Source: an uncultured Clostridium sp.
GTDB taxonomy: Bacteria; Bacillota; Clostridia; Clostridiales; Clostridiaceae
Direction: 5' to 3'
Assembly: GCA_900547475.1 (NCBI GenBank)
Contig: URGW01000003.1
Coordinates: 1 to 64,000 of the forward strand
Length of the DNA: 64,000 bases
The translations under genes and the position numbers were made by a program. The notes beneath the pieces were generated by a model that ran no database searches, was not told where the DNA came from, and saw only the letters and a list, made by a program, of their open reading frames with translations. Below, one piece after another: positions 1-7,701 of the stretch (position 1 is its first letter; every line of letters begins with the position of its first letter).

Positions 1-39
1 CATATATTTCCATTTTATTTATTTAAAGATACAACAAAA

Positions 40-61
40 AGAAGGTCAATACTGACTTTCT
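40..61 (-). terminator. Terminator after the transposase gene
   Basis: AGAAGGTCA (40-48) pairs with TGACTTTCT (53-61) over nine pairs, one of them G-T, around a four-base loop. On the minus strand the stem is followed by a T-rich tract. It lies 24 bases past the transposase stop. Confidence 0.6.
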
Positions 62-84
62 ATAATATTCCTATTTTGTTTTAT

Positions 85-1698
85 TTACGCAACATCCGTT
101 TCGTGTAACAACTTTCCGTTACGTTTTTGCATAGTTTTATTATGAAGTTTGTTAACATTATAAGCAAATGCCATCAATAATACTTCAATTCTAACTTTTA
201 TATTTCCACGCATTAAAAATCTTCTGAAACCATAATCTTGCTTAATTACTCCAAATGCTCCCTCGACCTGAATAGATCTATTAACTCTTAATAATATACC
301 TTCTTTAGTTGATATATTTTCTATTGAATCTTTTCTAAGCCTTACGAAATTTTTTGATACATATAATAGCTTATTACCTTTTGCCTTTGTACACTTACTT
401 TTATATTCACAACCTAAACAGCTTTCGCTTTCGTATATATGAACTATAGATTTAAAATTTGATTTAGAAGTTTTATTTCTTGTTCCTTTATTAAAAAGCT
501 TCTTACCAGCTGCACAAATATAGTAATCTTCTTCCTCATTATATTGCATATTTTCTCTTTTACTTATATCATTTTTAAACTTTTTAGTTTTTGATTTTTC
601 ATATGTTTGTGGCTTAATAAATGCCATTTGATTATTATTTTCTAAATAAGTATAATTTTCTTCGCTTTCATATCCTGAATCAGCAACTATAGCTTCATAT
701 TTTTGTCCCAAGTTGTTTTCAAGCTTTTCTAAGAATGGAATAAAAGTAAGTTGATCAGATCTTTCACTTGAAATATCAACTCCAACTATATATTCACCTT
801 CTACTCCTATTTGTACATTATATCCAGGTTTGAGTTGACCATTTTTCATATGATCTTCTTTCATATGCATGAAGGTTGCATCATGATCAGTTTTTGAAAA
901 ACTATTTCGACCATTGAAAATGCTATTATAGTCATCATATCTGGTTTGTTTTTCTATAAAATCAATAAGAGCTTCTACATATTTCTGAAGTTTGCTTTTT
1001 CTACGTCCTTTTCCATAAACAAAATTTACACCTTGATTTTCTTTTATTTCTAATAATTTTTCATTTATAAATATTGCATCTTCAACCTCGATTTTAGAAT
1101 CAGAAATTTCTATAGTTATATTGAAAACATCAGATATTTCCATTACTATTTTTTTCAATTTTTTTTGAAGCTTTTCTTCAAGAATATCCGTAGTTTTCTT
1201 CCATACAAAAGTATATCTGTTAGCATCCGCTTCGATTTTTGTTCCATCAACAAATAAGTTTTTAAACTCTATTTCATTCCTTTTTTCTAATTCTATAACA
1301 AATTGATAAAATAAATCTTCTACACAGCTTTCTAATCTTTTACTTCTAAATCTAGCAATTGTATTATGGCTCGGAGCCTTTTGCCCCTGCAAAAGCCATA
1401 TGAAATTAAGATCTCTTTTACATGCCTTTTCAAGTTTACGGCTTGAGTATATTCCCTCCATATAACCATAAGCTAATATTCTAAATAATGTTTCAGGTAA
1501 GATTACAGAATTTCTACCAATAGTAGAGTATGCTTTGTATAATTGTGAATAATCTAGTCCCTCCGTTACTTCATATAGTGTTCTTACTGAATCATTTTTT
1601 GGTATAATAATTTCTAAATTAATTGGGAAAACTACTTGATGAATATGTATAATATTTTTGCTTTTTAAATTATTAGTATTCATAAAAATATTATACAC
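85..1698 (-). CDS. IS1182-family DDE transposase
   Basis: The gene encodes the 537-residue transposase that cuts and joins the IS ends. Residues 30-130 form the N-terminal helical domain common to IS1182/IS5-like transposases (GRNSVILPETLFRILAYGY, then SHNTIARFR). The likely catalytic triad is Asp near 151 (FVDGTKIEA), Asp near 340 (IVADSGYES) and Glu near 485 (IQVEGAFG). The region before the Glu has CLGCEYKSKC and CTKAKG, a cysteine cluster typical of the family. Length is normal and there is no frameshift, so it looks intact. An internal ATG at 1683 is an alternative start. No good ribosome binding site precedes either start, which fits low transposase expression. Confidence 0.93.
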   Translation of the reverse strand: MYNIFMNTNNLKSKNIIHIHQVVFPINLEIIIPKNDSVRTLYEVTEGLDYSQLYKAYSTIGRNSVILPETLFRILAYGYMEGIYSSRKLEKACKRDLNFIWLLQGQKAPSHNTIARFRSKRLESCVEDLFYQFVIELEKRNEIEFKNLFVDGTKIEADANRYTFVWKKTTDILEEKLQKKLKKIVMEISDVFNITIEISDSKIEVEDAIFINEKLLEIKENQGVNFVYGKGRRKSKLQKYVEALIDFIEKQTRYDDYNSIFNGRNSFSKTDHDATFMHMKEDHMKNGQLKPGYNVQIGVEGEYIVGVDISSERSDQLTFIPFLEKLENNLGQKYEAIVADSGYESEENYTYLENNNQMAFIKPQTYEKSKTKKFKNDISKRENMQYNEEEDYYICAAGKKLFNKGTRNKTSKSNFKSIVHIYESESCLGCEYKSKCTKAKGNKLLYVSKNFVRLRKDSIENISTKEGILLRVNRSIQVEGAFGVIKQDYGFRRFLMRGNIKVRIEVLLMAFAYNVNKLHNKTMQKRNGKLLHETDVA

Positions 1699-1699
1699 A

Positions 1700-1731
1700 A
1701 AAAGGAGGATTCAAATTCGAATCCTCCTTTT
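1700..1731. repeat. 13-bp perfect inverted repeat at the transposase start
   Basis: AAAAGGAGGATTC (1700-1712) is exactly complementary to GAATCCTCCTTTT (1719-1731), with a six-base loop. It lies directly upstream of the transposase start, inside the element. On the minus strand the only GGAGG is in the 5' arm, far from the start and buried in the stem. Such hairpins protect some ISs from transcription entering from outside; that role is inferred. Confidence 0.7.
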
Positions 1732-1737
1732 CTTATC

Positions 1738-1768
1738 GGCTAGTATCAAAATTTATTTTGATACAGCC
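1738..1768. repeat. Subterminal inverted repeat at the IS right end
   Basis: GGCT and GTATCAAAAT (1738-1752) are complementary to ATTTTGATAC and AGCC (1755-1768). The terminal repeat of the element is therefore itself a near-palindrome. It may be a transposase binding site; a terminator role is less likely because neither strand has both a clean stem and a gene that needs it. Confidence 0.5.
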
Positions 1769-1778
1769 CCTTTTTTTA

Positions 1779-3320
1779 TTAAAAAACTTCTTCATATTCA
1801 ATTCCACATAATTTGGAAACTTTCTCTTTAACTGAATCTCTCCATATCCATTTCTTTTCATTATGATGAATACCTCTTTGAACTTGAACAACCTTTATAG
1901 CCTTACCTTCCAAATCACATAATACAAAATTAAACGATGCATCTGAGTACAAATATTCTAACTCATTATCATTTAACTGATTTTCAACCTTAGAAATCTT
2001 CAAAATTTCCTTAATCTTTATATTTATAAGAATAATACTGTCAGGATATTTATTTTTCAAATCTAAATACATACTTTTTTCAGCATCAGATTGAAATATA
2101 TTATTCACATGTTTTTCAACAATATTTATTTTTAACTTGTTATCATACTGAAAAAAATATTTATTTATAATATATTTTTCAGTATTAAAGGTTTCCACCA
2201 CAAATTCACAACCTTTTTTAAAGTTTAACTCACAAAAAAATCTATTATCACTCTTTGATCCTAGTCTTATTTCGTTGTTGACAAACATTATAGTATTGTG
2301 TTTTTTAAATTCTATTAAATTGTCATATAAAAATAATGATTTAAATTTATCTATATTACAATTTGTATTAATAAACCTATTATATTTTAAATGTTTTAAT
2401 TCTTCATCGCCACTTACCCTATTAATTCTATATTTACAATATTCTAATGCTTTTGTTTCATAAATAATCCTTCTTTCTAAAAGTTTTTCCCAAATTTCCT
2501 TTTTATAATTACTTTTAGGATATAAACTATTTCTTTTATCAATTCTATCTATAATACTTTTTAGACTTTCAAAATCATTTGGTCTGTAACTAAATATTTC
2601 TCTAATATCTTTATCTAAGTTTAATCTATATAGTTTGTAATCCTCAAACATTTGATTATCTAATAATGTTATATCATTTTTTACTTCAAACTCTCTAATA
2701 AGTGCATTATCAATTTTATTTACTAATTCAACTAAATTTTCTTTTAAAGATTTATAAATGTCATTTTCGACTTTTTTACAAAATTTACACTGACATTCTT
2801 CATTACTATAAATTTCATGACTACATTGTTTACAGAAAAAATAATTACCTTTTTTATTATTTATATCTCTAATAAATAACATTCCTTCACTTTTACACAC
2901 AGGACAAATTTGTCTAATTCCAATATCAGAGAATATTGATTCATTCAATTTTTGATCAAATATTTTTTTAAGTAAATTAAGGTTAAAGTTCTTAAATATA
3001 TTTTCATTATCTATTTCTCGTTTCCAATAAATATAATTAAATAACTCTTTTTTTTCAGTTGCATCTAATGTTTTTACACATGCTGAATTTTTGTCACTAT
3101 TTTTACTCCACTCAATTAATTCTGCTAATATTTTCTTTTGTTCATCAGTAAAATTCTTGAATATTGTATTTGTATAATTATATATCTCGCTATTTAAATC
3201 AATATCAGAAGTACTTATTATTTTATAATTTATTGCTTTTAATTCATTAAAAATATCAATAGCTCTATTAATCTTTTTATATTCATCATATTCAGAGAAA
3301 TTCTCTTTTAATATTTTCAT
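1779..3320 (-). CDS. Zinc-ribbon protein with a C-terminal DUF2726-like nuclease-fold domain
   Basis: This 513-residue protein has no certain function. Residues about 135-185 hold paired cysteines (CPVCKSEG, FFCKQCS, CQCKFCKK) that look like zinc ribbons. The last 110 residues resemble DUF2726, a restriction-endonuclease-like fold: SDAEKSMYLDLKNKYPDS, then FNFVLCDLEGKAIKVVQVQRG, then RDSVKEKVSKLCGI. The position usually occupied by a catalytic Glu in the last beta-strand (E-x-D/E) reads Gln here (VQVQRG), so activity is uncertain. The start has a good AAGAGGTG site and a consensus promoter lies 36 bases upstream. The stop codon is only about four bases from the IS end, so the original C-terminus may have been altered by the insertion. 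Confidence 0.75.
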   Translation of the reverse strand: MKILKENFSEYDEYKKINRAIDIFNELKAINYKIISTSDIDLNSEIYNYTNTIFKNFTDEQKKILAELIEWSKNSDKNSACVKTLDATEKKELFNYIYWKREIDNENIFKNFNLNLLKKIFDQKLNESIFSDIGIRQICPVCKSEGMLFIRDINNKKGNYFFCKQCSHEIYSNEECQCKFCKKVENDIYKSLKENLVELVNKIDNALIREFEVKNDITLLDNQMFEDYKLYRLNLDKDIREIFSYRPNDFESLKSIIDRIDKRNSLYPKSNYKKEIWEKLLERRIIYETKALEYCKYRINRVSGDEELKHLKYNRFINTNCNIDKFKSLFLYDNLIEFKKHNTIMFVNNEIRLGSKSDNRFFCELNFKKGCEFVVETFNTEKYIINKYFFQYDNKLKINIVEKHVNNIFQSDAEKSMYLDLKNKYPDSIILINIKIKEILKISKVENQLNDNELEYLYSDASFNFVLCDLEGKAIKVVQVQRGIHHNEKKWIWRDSVKEKVSKLCGIEYEEVF

Positions 3321-3940
3321 ATACTAGTTCACCTCTTTAATTTATTTACACACCAATTATATAACTGAAGTATAAAATTGTAAATATCTCTTTATATCTC
3401 TTATTTACTCTATTTTTCTTTATTTTTCTTCTATTTTCAATTTATTTTTATTACATATTTTAGGTGATTTAAACCTATTTTTATCCTATTATTTGTAATT
3501 AAATATATATTTTGTATGTAATTTTCAAATAAATGCCATATGGGTAATCATAGCATCCTCTTAGAAATAGCTTTATACCTACTTTTCGTTAATTTTTATT
3601 AATCTCATCTATTTTCAATTTAATTTTCCTTTCTATATGCAGTATATAAATATATTAATAACACTATATATTGTGTCTTTAAACATTATAGTAACTAATT
3701 TAATAATTTAATCTTTTCATGAAACTTGCTAATATCCACTAATTAACTGCATTATACGGAAAATATACAAAGTGATACTTATTTAATTTATTTTTAAAAA
3801 TTTCTATTTCTCTACACTTTTACGATATCAATTACGATAACTTCTTGATTGATAAAAGATGAAATTTATTTAAAATTATGCTAATATTGTAATGTAAAAT
3901 TAATACAAATAGAGCTTTATATCAAAGGAGAAAAGTAATT
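3321..3940. other. 620-base AT-rich divergent intergenic region
   Basis: This gap separates a minus-strand gene from a plus-strand gene and must hold promoters for both. The minus-strand promoter is clear (3356-3384). A block like CTATTTTCAATTTA occurs twice (near 3431 and 3608). The plus gene is preceded by an AAAGGAG ribosome binding site at about 3925; its promoter is not clear. I found no ORF or stable RNA fold that I would defend. Confidence 0.6.
3356..3384 (-). promoter_or_regulatory. SigA-type promoter for the DUF2726-like gene
   Basis: On the minus strand TTTACA (3379-3384) and TATAAT (3356-3361) are separated by exactly 17 bases. Transcription should begin near 3350, about 30 bases before the start codon. 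Confidence 0.7.
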
Positions 3941-4552
3941 ATGAGTAGTAGTTATTATGAAATGTATAAAAAACACTGTAGTGAATTGGAACAAATGATG
4001 AAAGAAAATCAGGGTACTAGTAAAGATGCAAAAAAACTCAGAGGAGCAGTAGCAGTCGAATTATTAAGGCAAGAAATTAATAATTATTTGACTGATAATA
4101 AAGAACCATTTAAAACTTCATTAGTAAATTCATATATTGCAGGATCAAAGTTCGAGTATGATTTGCTTTTAGTGAAGGAAAACGCTAACCCGTACATGGG
4201 TTTAGTTTATCAACCAGAGGATGTTGTTGCCATAATAGAGAGTAAAGCAGGAGGACTCTTTGATGTAGATAAGAATACAAATAGTATAGCAAAAGCTGCT
4301 AATCGTGCAATAGAAATTAATTCTAATATTACATTCGGCTATATTACAATGAGTGAAAATGTGCCGGTAAATATATATAATTGTTATGGAAATCCTACAG
4401 TAAAACATTGGGAGTTAACAAAAAAATATTTAAGCGATAAAATTGTAGGAAAAACAATTATTTATGCCGTCACGTTGCATAAAGGCAAGGAACTATGTGA
4501 TGAAGGGTCAGATGATGAATTTCATACTTTTATAAAAAACTTGATTAAATAA
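3941..4552 (+). CDS. Putative PD-(D/E)XK nuclease-fold protein, DUF6602-like
   Basis: This 203-residue protein of unknown function starts after a good AAAGGAG site. Its middle part (about residues 65-105) reads SKFEYDLLLVK and then DVVAIIESKAGG. That is the D...ExK spacing of the restriction-endonuclease-like fold, as in DUF6602 and related families whose members are often found in defence or mobile regions. It has no DNA-binding or helicase domain, so it may act with a partner. A second nuclease-like gene follows on the same strand 113 bases later, and a third lies divergently upstream. A role in anti-phage defence is inferred from fold and context only. Confidence 0.65.
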   Translation: MSSSYYEMYKKHCSELEQMMKENQGTSKDAKKLRGAVAVELLRQEINNYLTDNKEPFKTSLVNSYIAGSKFEYDLLLVKENANPYMGLVYQPEDVVAIIESKAGGLFDVDKNTNSIAKAANRAIEINSNITFGYITMSENVPVNIYNCYGNPTVKHWELTKKYLSDKIVGKTIIYAVTLHKGKELCDEGSDDEFHTFIKNLIK

Positions 4553-4571
4553 TCTTTTAGTCAAGTTTTTT
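4535..4571 (+). terminator. Terminator after the 203-residue nuclease-like gene
   Basis: AAAAACTTGA (4535-4544) pairs with TCAAGTTTTT (4561-4570), and the loop contains a further GATT/AATC pairing. The 3' arm is the T-tract. The stem overlaps the last codons and the stop. The next gene therefore probably has its own promoter; TTTAAA (4608-4613) and TATAAT (4630-4635) with a 16-base spacer are in place. Confidence 0.65.
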
Positions 4572-4665
4572 AAATAAAAGTATGATTTTATTTATAAATT
4601 ATTAGAGTTTAAAGAGTTTTATAAATATTTATAATAGAATTAATAAACAAAATGGAGGGACTTAT

Positions 4666-5529
4666 ATGCCAACATCACCACTTATGCAAATACCTAAAAG
4701 TAGGTCAGCAGAAGAATTTGAACTTGTATGTACTGATATTCTTATAAAGGAAAATGGGACTAGGTTTACACCTTATGGAAGAAAAGGTCAAAAGCAAAAT
4801 GGAATAGATATATATGGTAAAATTTCAGATAATAAATATATTGTAGCGCAATGCAAAAATTATTTTAATGAAAAATCTACGGATAGACTTATCAAAAAGA
4901 TAAAAGAAGATATAGATGCTTTAAGTCAATTACCTTTTTATAATTACATAAGTAAATTTATAGTAATGACATCAATAGACATTGATAATAAAGTTCAAAA
5001 TGAAATAGAAAGTATTAAAAGTAATTTTGATATTGAAGTATGGTTTTGGGAACATATTCAAGTAGAAATTTGCGACAGTAATAATTTATTAAAAAAATAT
5101 TATCCTCAAATGTTTAATTTTAATGTAAAGACTGTAACTGTAGATGGATTGATAAATGATTTTAATAGTTTAATGTGTGAAGCAGAGATTTTAGAATTTA
5201 TACAAGCAGACCCTTTTATAGGAATGAAAGATTATTTACCATTTTCAGTTGACATATTTAATGGAAGCATTAAGAAAAAATTAAATGATGCTATTATCCT
5301 TCAAAATGAAGAAGTTTTTAAAGCAATAAATGAATTTATTTCTAAGTTAGGTGATTATAGTGCAAATTTAGGATGTCTAACAAAATTAACAGGAAATGGA
5401 TGTTATATTATTCCAAAGATTTATAGTATTAATGAGAGAGAAAAAATAAGAGATGAAATTAAAAAAAGAAAATTAGAGTTAAATAATATATACTCAAGAA
5501 TAAATGAAAATTGTTCATTATTTTATTAA
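4666..5529 (+). CDS. Mrr-like restriction endonuclease-fold protein
   Basis: The 287-residue protein begins after a GGAGGG site. Residues about 10-70 match the Mrr-type nuclease core: EEFELVCTDIL, then GRKGQKQNGIDIYGK with the conserved D, then YIVAQCKNY. The last motif is the Q-x-K variant of the PD-(D/E)XK active site used by Mrr-family type IV enzymes. KFIVMTSIDIDNKVQNEI and VWFWEHIQVEI fit the later strands of the same domain. The C-terminal half (residues 160-287) is not recognised and may bind a target or partner. Function is inferred: cleavage of modified or foreign DNA, probably with the neighbouring nuclease-like genes. Confidence 0.75.
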   Translation: MPTSPLMQIPKSRSAEEFELVCTDILIKENGTRFTPYGRKGQKQNGIDIYGKISDNKYIVAQCKNYFNEKSTDRLIKKIKEDIDALSQLPFYNYISKFIVMTSIDIDNKVQNEIESIKSNFDIEVWFWEHIQVEICDSNNLLKKYYPQMFNFNVKTVTVDGLINDFNSLMCEAEILEFIQADPFIGMKDYLPFSVDIFNGSIKKKLNDAIILQNEEVFKAINEFISKLGDYSANLGCLTKLTGNGCYIIPKIYSINEREKIRDEIKKRKLELNNIYSRINENCSLFY

Positions 5530-5581
5530 AACTTAAGTTAATAATATAAAATCTTTTACTCAATAAAATATCGAATTTATT

Positions 5582-5607
5582 AAAAGTAGGATCAATCTCC
5601 TACTTTT
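5582..5607. terminator. Bidirectional terminator between converging genes
   Basis: AAAAGTAGGA (5582-5591) and TCCTACTTTT (5598-5607) form a perfect ten-base stem. It lies between a plus-strand gene ending at 5529 and a minus-strand gene whose stop codon (5600-5602) is inside the stem. Confidence 0.8.
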
Positions 5608-6103
5608 CTTTATCCCAACCAAGCAATTTATATTCTATTTCTTCATAACTCATATATGAACTACTTTCACTTCTATCTCTTTCTTCAAAATTATTAAACT
5701 TTTCTGCATTTAAAAAGTTTTCCAATTGTTGTTTTTCAAACTCTTTCCATTCTTCCAATTGCCTTTGATATAATTTTTGACCTTCTCTATAAGCTTGTAT
5801 CCTTTCTAATTTCTCTTTATCAACTGTTAAAAGATATAACTGTTGTTTAAATTCTCTTATTACCATTGCGAAGGTATACTCTTTATCACTTTTATCTTTT
5901 TTATACATAGTTCTTTTTATAGCCTGTTGAACTACTATGAACCCATAATGTACTACATTCTTTTTTATAGTCTCTTTATTATTTTCAGTTATATATTGTG
6001 CAAATCCAGTTTTCTTGCTATAATCCCATATATATTGTAGTTCATCTTCAATATGTCTTTTTTTCAAATTCTCAAGTTCTTCCTTCAAATTCATTATTAT
6101 CAC
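5600..6103 (-). CDS. Hypothetical protein, charged and helical
   Basis: I do not recognise this 167-residue protein. It is rich in Glu, Lys and aromatic residues, and most of it should be helical, with a likely coiled-coil stretch at about residues 95-135. The start is ambiguous. GTG at 6103 has AAAGGA only four bases away; ATG at 6094 has the same site thirteen bases away. It has no signal peptide and no cysteine motif. It sits between the nuclease-like genes and the structured RNA, so it may belong to the same mobile or defence module. Confidence 0.6.
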   Translation of the reverse strand: MIIMNLKEELENLKKRHIEDELQYIWDYSKKTGFAQYITENNKETIKKNVVHYGFIVVQQAIKRTMYKKDKSDKEYTFAMVIREFKQQLYLLTVDKEKLERIQAYREGQKLYQRQLEEWKEFEKQQLENFLNAEKFNNFEERDRSESSSYMSYEEIEYKLLGWDKEK

Positions 6104-6180
6104 TTTATCCTTTATATAATTTATTTATTATATTCTATTTTATCTAATAAAAACTTTTAAGTAAATACTTGCAATTAAGT

Positions 6181-6529
6181 AGCGAAGCTATATACTTCCG
6201 TAGGGGATTCGAGCGAGGAAGGCATAGTTTACCCTATGTTTCACAAGGATAAACTACTTTAAACTCATTCTTCCGCTTTTTCATCTCGCTTCGTACGGCT
6301 TTCTGACTTGTTAATTACTGCTTGTACACTTACAGTCTGCCCATAAGCAAATGCAGTAACCCCGACTATCTCTAGTCCAGACTTCCTCCCCAGCTAATTT
6401 ATATAGCCCTCAGCTGTACGGGCTTAAAGCAATATGTTAAGTCAGTTAACATACTCCTGCTATATTTTCTGCATTGGCTACAGCTTACCTACTCATATTA
6501 TTTATAGTTGTTGAGTGCATAAACAACTA
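6181..6529 (-). ncRNA. Candidate structured RNA with an H-type pseudoknot
   Basis: Paired segments, in plus coordinates, are: 505-512/522-529 of the 6000s (eight pairs); 6433-6440/6446-6453 (eight), extended by 6428-6430/6459-6461; 6405-6409/6420-6424 interleaved with 6391-6395/6412-6416, which gives an H-type pseudoknot; 6364-6368/6373-6377, whose minus-strand loop is GAGA, a GNRA tetraloop; 6314-6321/6353-6360; 6225-6234/6247-6256; 6195-6199/6217-6221; and a long-range 6183-6188/6288-6293. Two of these helices contain a pair that is G-U on the minus strand but A-C on the plus strand, which points to a minus-strand RNA. It lies downstream of the recombinase, in the same direction. The family is not recognised and the exact ends are unknown. 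Confidence 0.6.
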
Positions 6530-6660
6530 ACCTAAAATCAAAAAAGATAATAGGAAACTAAGCCTTGCATATCATTTCTTTTTTTGATACAATTTAATTA
6601 CGGTTAAACGTATCTCCAAGAGGGATATACAAAGTTAATTTAACAATATTTAATTGTTAG

Positions 6661-6693
6661 AATAGTACCTACTGGCATAGGTGCTATTTTTTT
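6661..6693 (+). terminator. Terminator-like hairpin at the recombinase 3' end
   Basis: AATAG-T-ACCTA (6661-6671) pairs with TAGGT-G-CTATT (6678-6688), followed on the plus strand by a run of T. On the minus strand, the direction of the recombinase, the tail after the stem is poor (CTAACAATT), so read-through into the RNA region is plausible. Confidence 0.55.
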
Positions 6694-6695
6694 AT

Positions 6696-7700
6696 CTATT
6701 TTTTCATATTTTCTAAAGGACTAAATTTAAAATAGCTTTTTCTTATATCTTCTGTTTTTACATCCAAATATGCTTGTTCTGTCACTTGTACAGAGCTATG
6801 TCCTAAAATTTTTGAAAGAATAAATATATCTCCACCACTAAGTAAAAATCTTTTAGCAAAGTTGTTTCTAATCTGGTGACAAGTAATATTCTGATTTAAT
6901 TTCGCCCTGATGCAATATTTTTTTAAGTTCTTTTCAAAATTTAAAACATTAAAAGTCCCTCCACGAGTTGATAAAAATAATTTTTCATTAGCAAAGTAGC
7001 GTTCTTTGTAATCTATCCAACGCCTTAACTGCTGTTGCATAGTTGTACTAAAAAATACATATCTATCTTTTCTACCTTTATTAATTTCAGCAGGAATGAA
7101 TATAGCTTTCTTTTCTAATAAAATATCATCTTCATTCAAATTTAGAGTTTCACCAATTCTCATACCAGTATCCATTAATAATTGTAAAATTATATAATCT
7201 CTATACTCCGAGAATTTAGTTAAATCTAAACACTTTATTAAATTATTAAACTCAAAGTCTTGAATATCAGCTTTTGGCTTTCTACTATGCTTATATTGTC
7301 TTATATCCTCTACTGGATTCTTCTTGATAACATTTGTATCATATAGCCAGTTAAAATAAACTTTAATATTTCTTAAATAGTTATTTACTGTCCACATAGA
7401 TATTTGCTTACCAAAATCACCTCTATTTACAGGGTTATTTATGTTTGTACTATTAATGTCTGATACATAAGTATATTTGCCTTTGTTTTTAGTAAACTCA
7501 AGATACTCCTTTATATCTTTTGTCGTAATTGCCACAGGTGTAAATATATTTTTTTCATCCATCATATATTTTGAAAAAAGCTTTAATGTACTTTCATATG
7601 ATTTCATAGTCTTTTTAGATAAATCTTTATTAACACAATAAATCATAAAATCGTTTATACTTTCCTGCATATCTATTGTTTTCTTTTTTATTCTAGGCAA
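6696..7700 (-). CDS. Tyrosine recombinase (XerC/XerD-like integrase)
   Basis: The 334-residue protein is a full-length site-specific recombinase that cuts and rejoins DNA through a phosphotyrosine link. Residues about 10-130 are the SAM-like core-binding domain. The catalytic domain has every expected residue: Arg in DTGMRIGETL, Lys in NKGRKDRYVF, His and Arg in CHQIRNN, His in ILGHSSVQVT, and Tyr in EQAYLDV. The start is TTG at 7700, with AAGGAGG ten bases upstream. That ribosome binding site lies inside a terminator stem, which suggests tight control. It could be the integrase of a decayed mobile element or a resident recombinase; no attachment-site repeats were found. Confidence 0.9.
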   Translation of the reverse strand: MPRIKKKTIDMQESINDFMIYCVNKDLSKKTMKSYESTLKLFSKYMMDEKNIFTPVAITTKDIKEYLEFTKNKGKYTYVSDINSTNINNPVNRGDFGKQISMWTVNNYLRNIKVYFNWLYDTNVIKKNPVEDIRQYKHSRKPKADIQDFEFNNLIKCLDLTKFSEYRDYIILQLLMDTGMRIGETLNLNEDDILLEKKAIFIPAEINKGRKDRYVFFSTTMQQQLRRWIDYKERYFANEKLFLSTRGGTFNVLNFEKNLKKYCIRAKLNQNITCHQIRNNFAKRFLLSGGDIFILSKILGHSSVQVTEQAYLDVKTEDIRKSYFKFSPLENMKK

Positions 7701-7701
7701 T

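Larger units (their letters stand above)
1..1775 (-). mobile_element. IS1182-family insertion sequence, outer end beyond the window
   Basis: The element carries one long DDE transposase gene. Its right boundary is placed near 1770-1775, where the sequence ends in TTTTGATACAGCCCC plus a T-run. Read outward in reverse this is GGGGCTGTATCAAAA, which resembles the GGGGCTG... ends I recall for IS1182-type elements. No matching inverted copy is present in bases 1-84, so the other end must lie left of the window. The exact boundary and the target duplication cannot be determined here. Confidence 0.75.
6104..6695. other. Non-coding stretch between the 167-residue gene and the recombinase
   Basis: No credible ORF is present in 592 bases. 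The right part (6530-6695) is AT-rich and holds an 11-base A/T stem (6537-6547 with 6577-6588), a TAACAAT/ATTGTTA hairpin (6641-6659) and a terminator-like hairpin. The centre (6181-6529) is visibly richer in G and C (30 of 60 bases in 6361-6420) and forms the structured RNA candidate listed separately. Confidence 0.7.

Noticed and set aside
6199..6217. tRNA T-arm remnant as an integrase attachment site
   Set aside because: TCGAATCCCC on the minus strand looks like a tRNA 3' part, but no T-stem forms around it, no acceptor arm is present, and no second copy was found.
6270..6300. Group II intron domain V
   Set aside because: AGCCGTACG with a following GAAA recalls domain V, but the complementary arm does not fit and no intron protein is present.
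6376..6392. RNase P RNA
   Set aside because: The minus strand has GAGGAAGTCTGGAC, loosely like the GAGGAAAGTCC block, but the other conserved RNase P segments are missing.
6181..6529. raiA motif RNA
   Set aside because: The sporulation link is tempting, but raiA RNAs typically lie between raiA and comFC, neither of which is here, and I cannot confirm the consensus by memory. It remains a model to test.
6181..6529. Structured RNA on the plus strand
   Set aside because: Two helices have A-C mismatches and the tetraloop is TCTC on that strand; both are G-U and GAGA on the minus strand.
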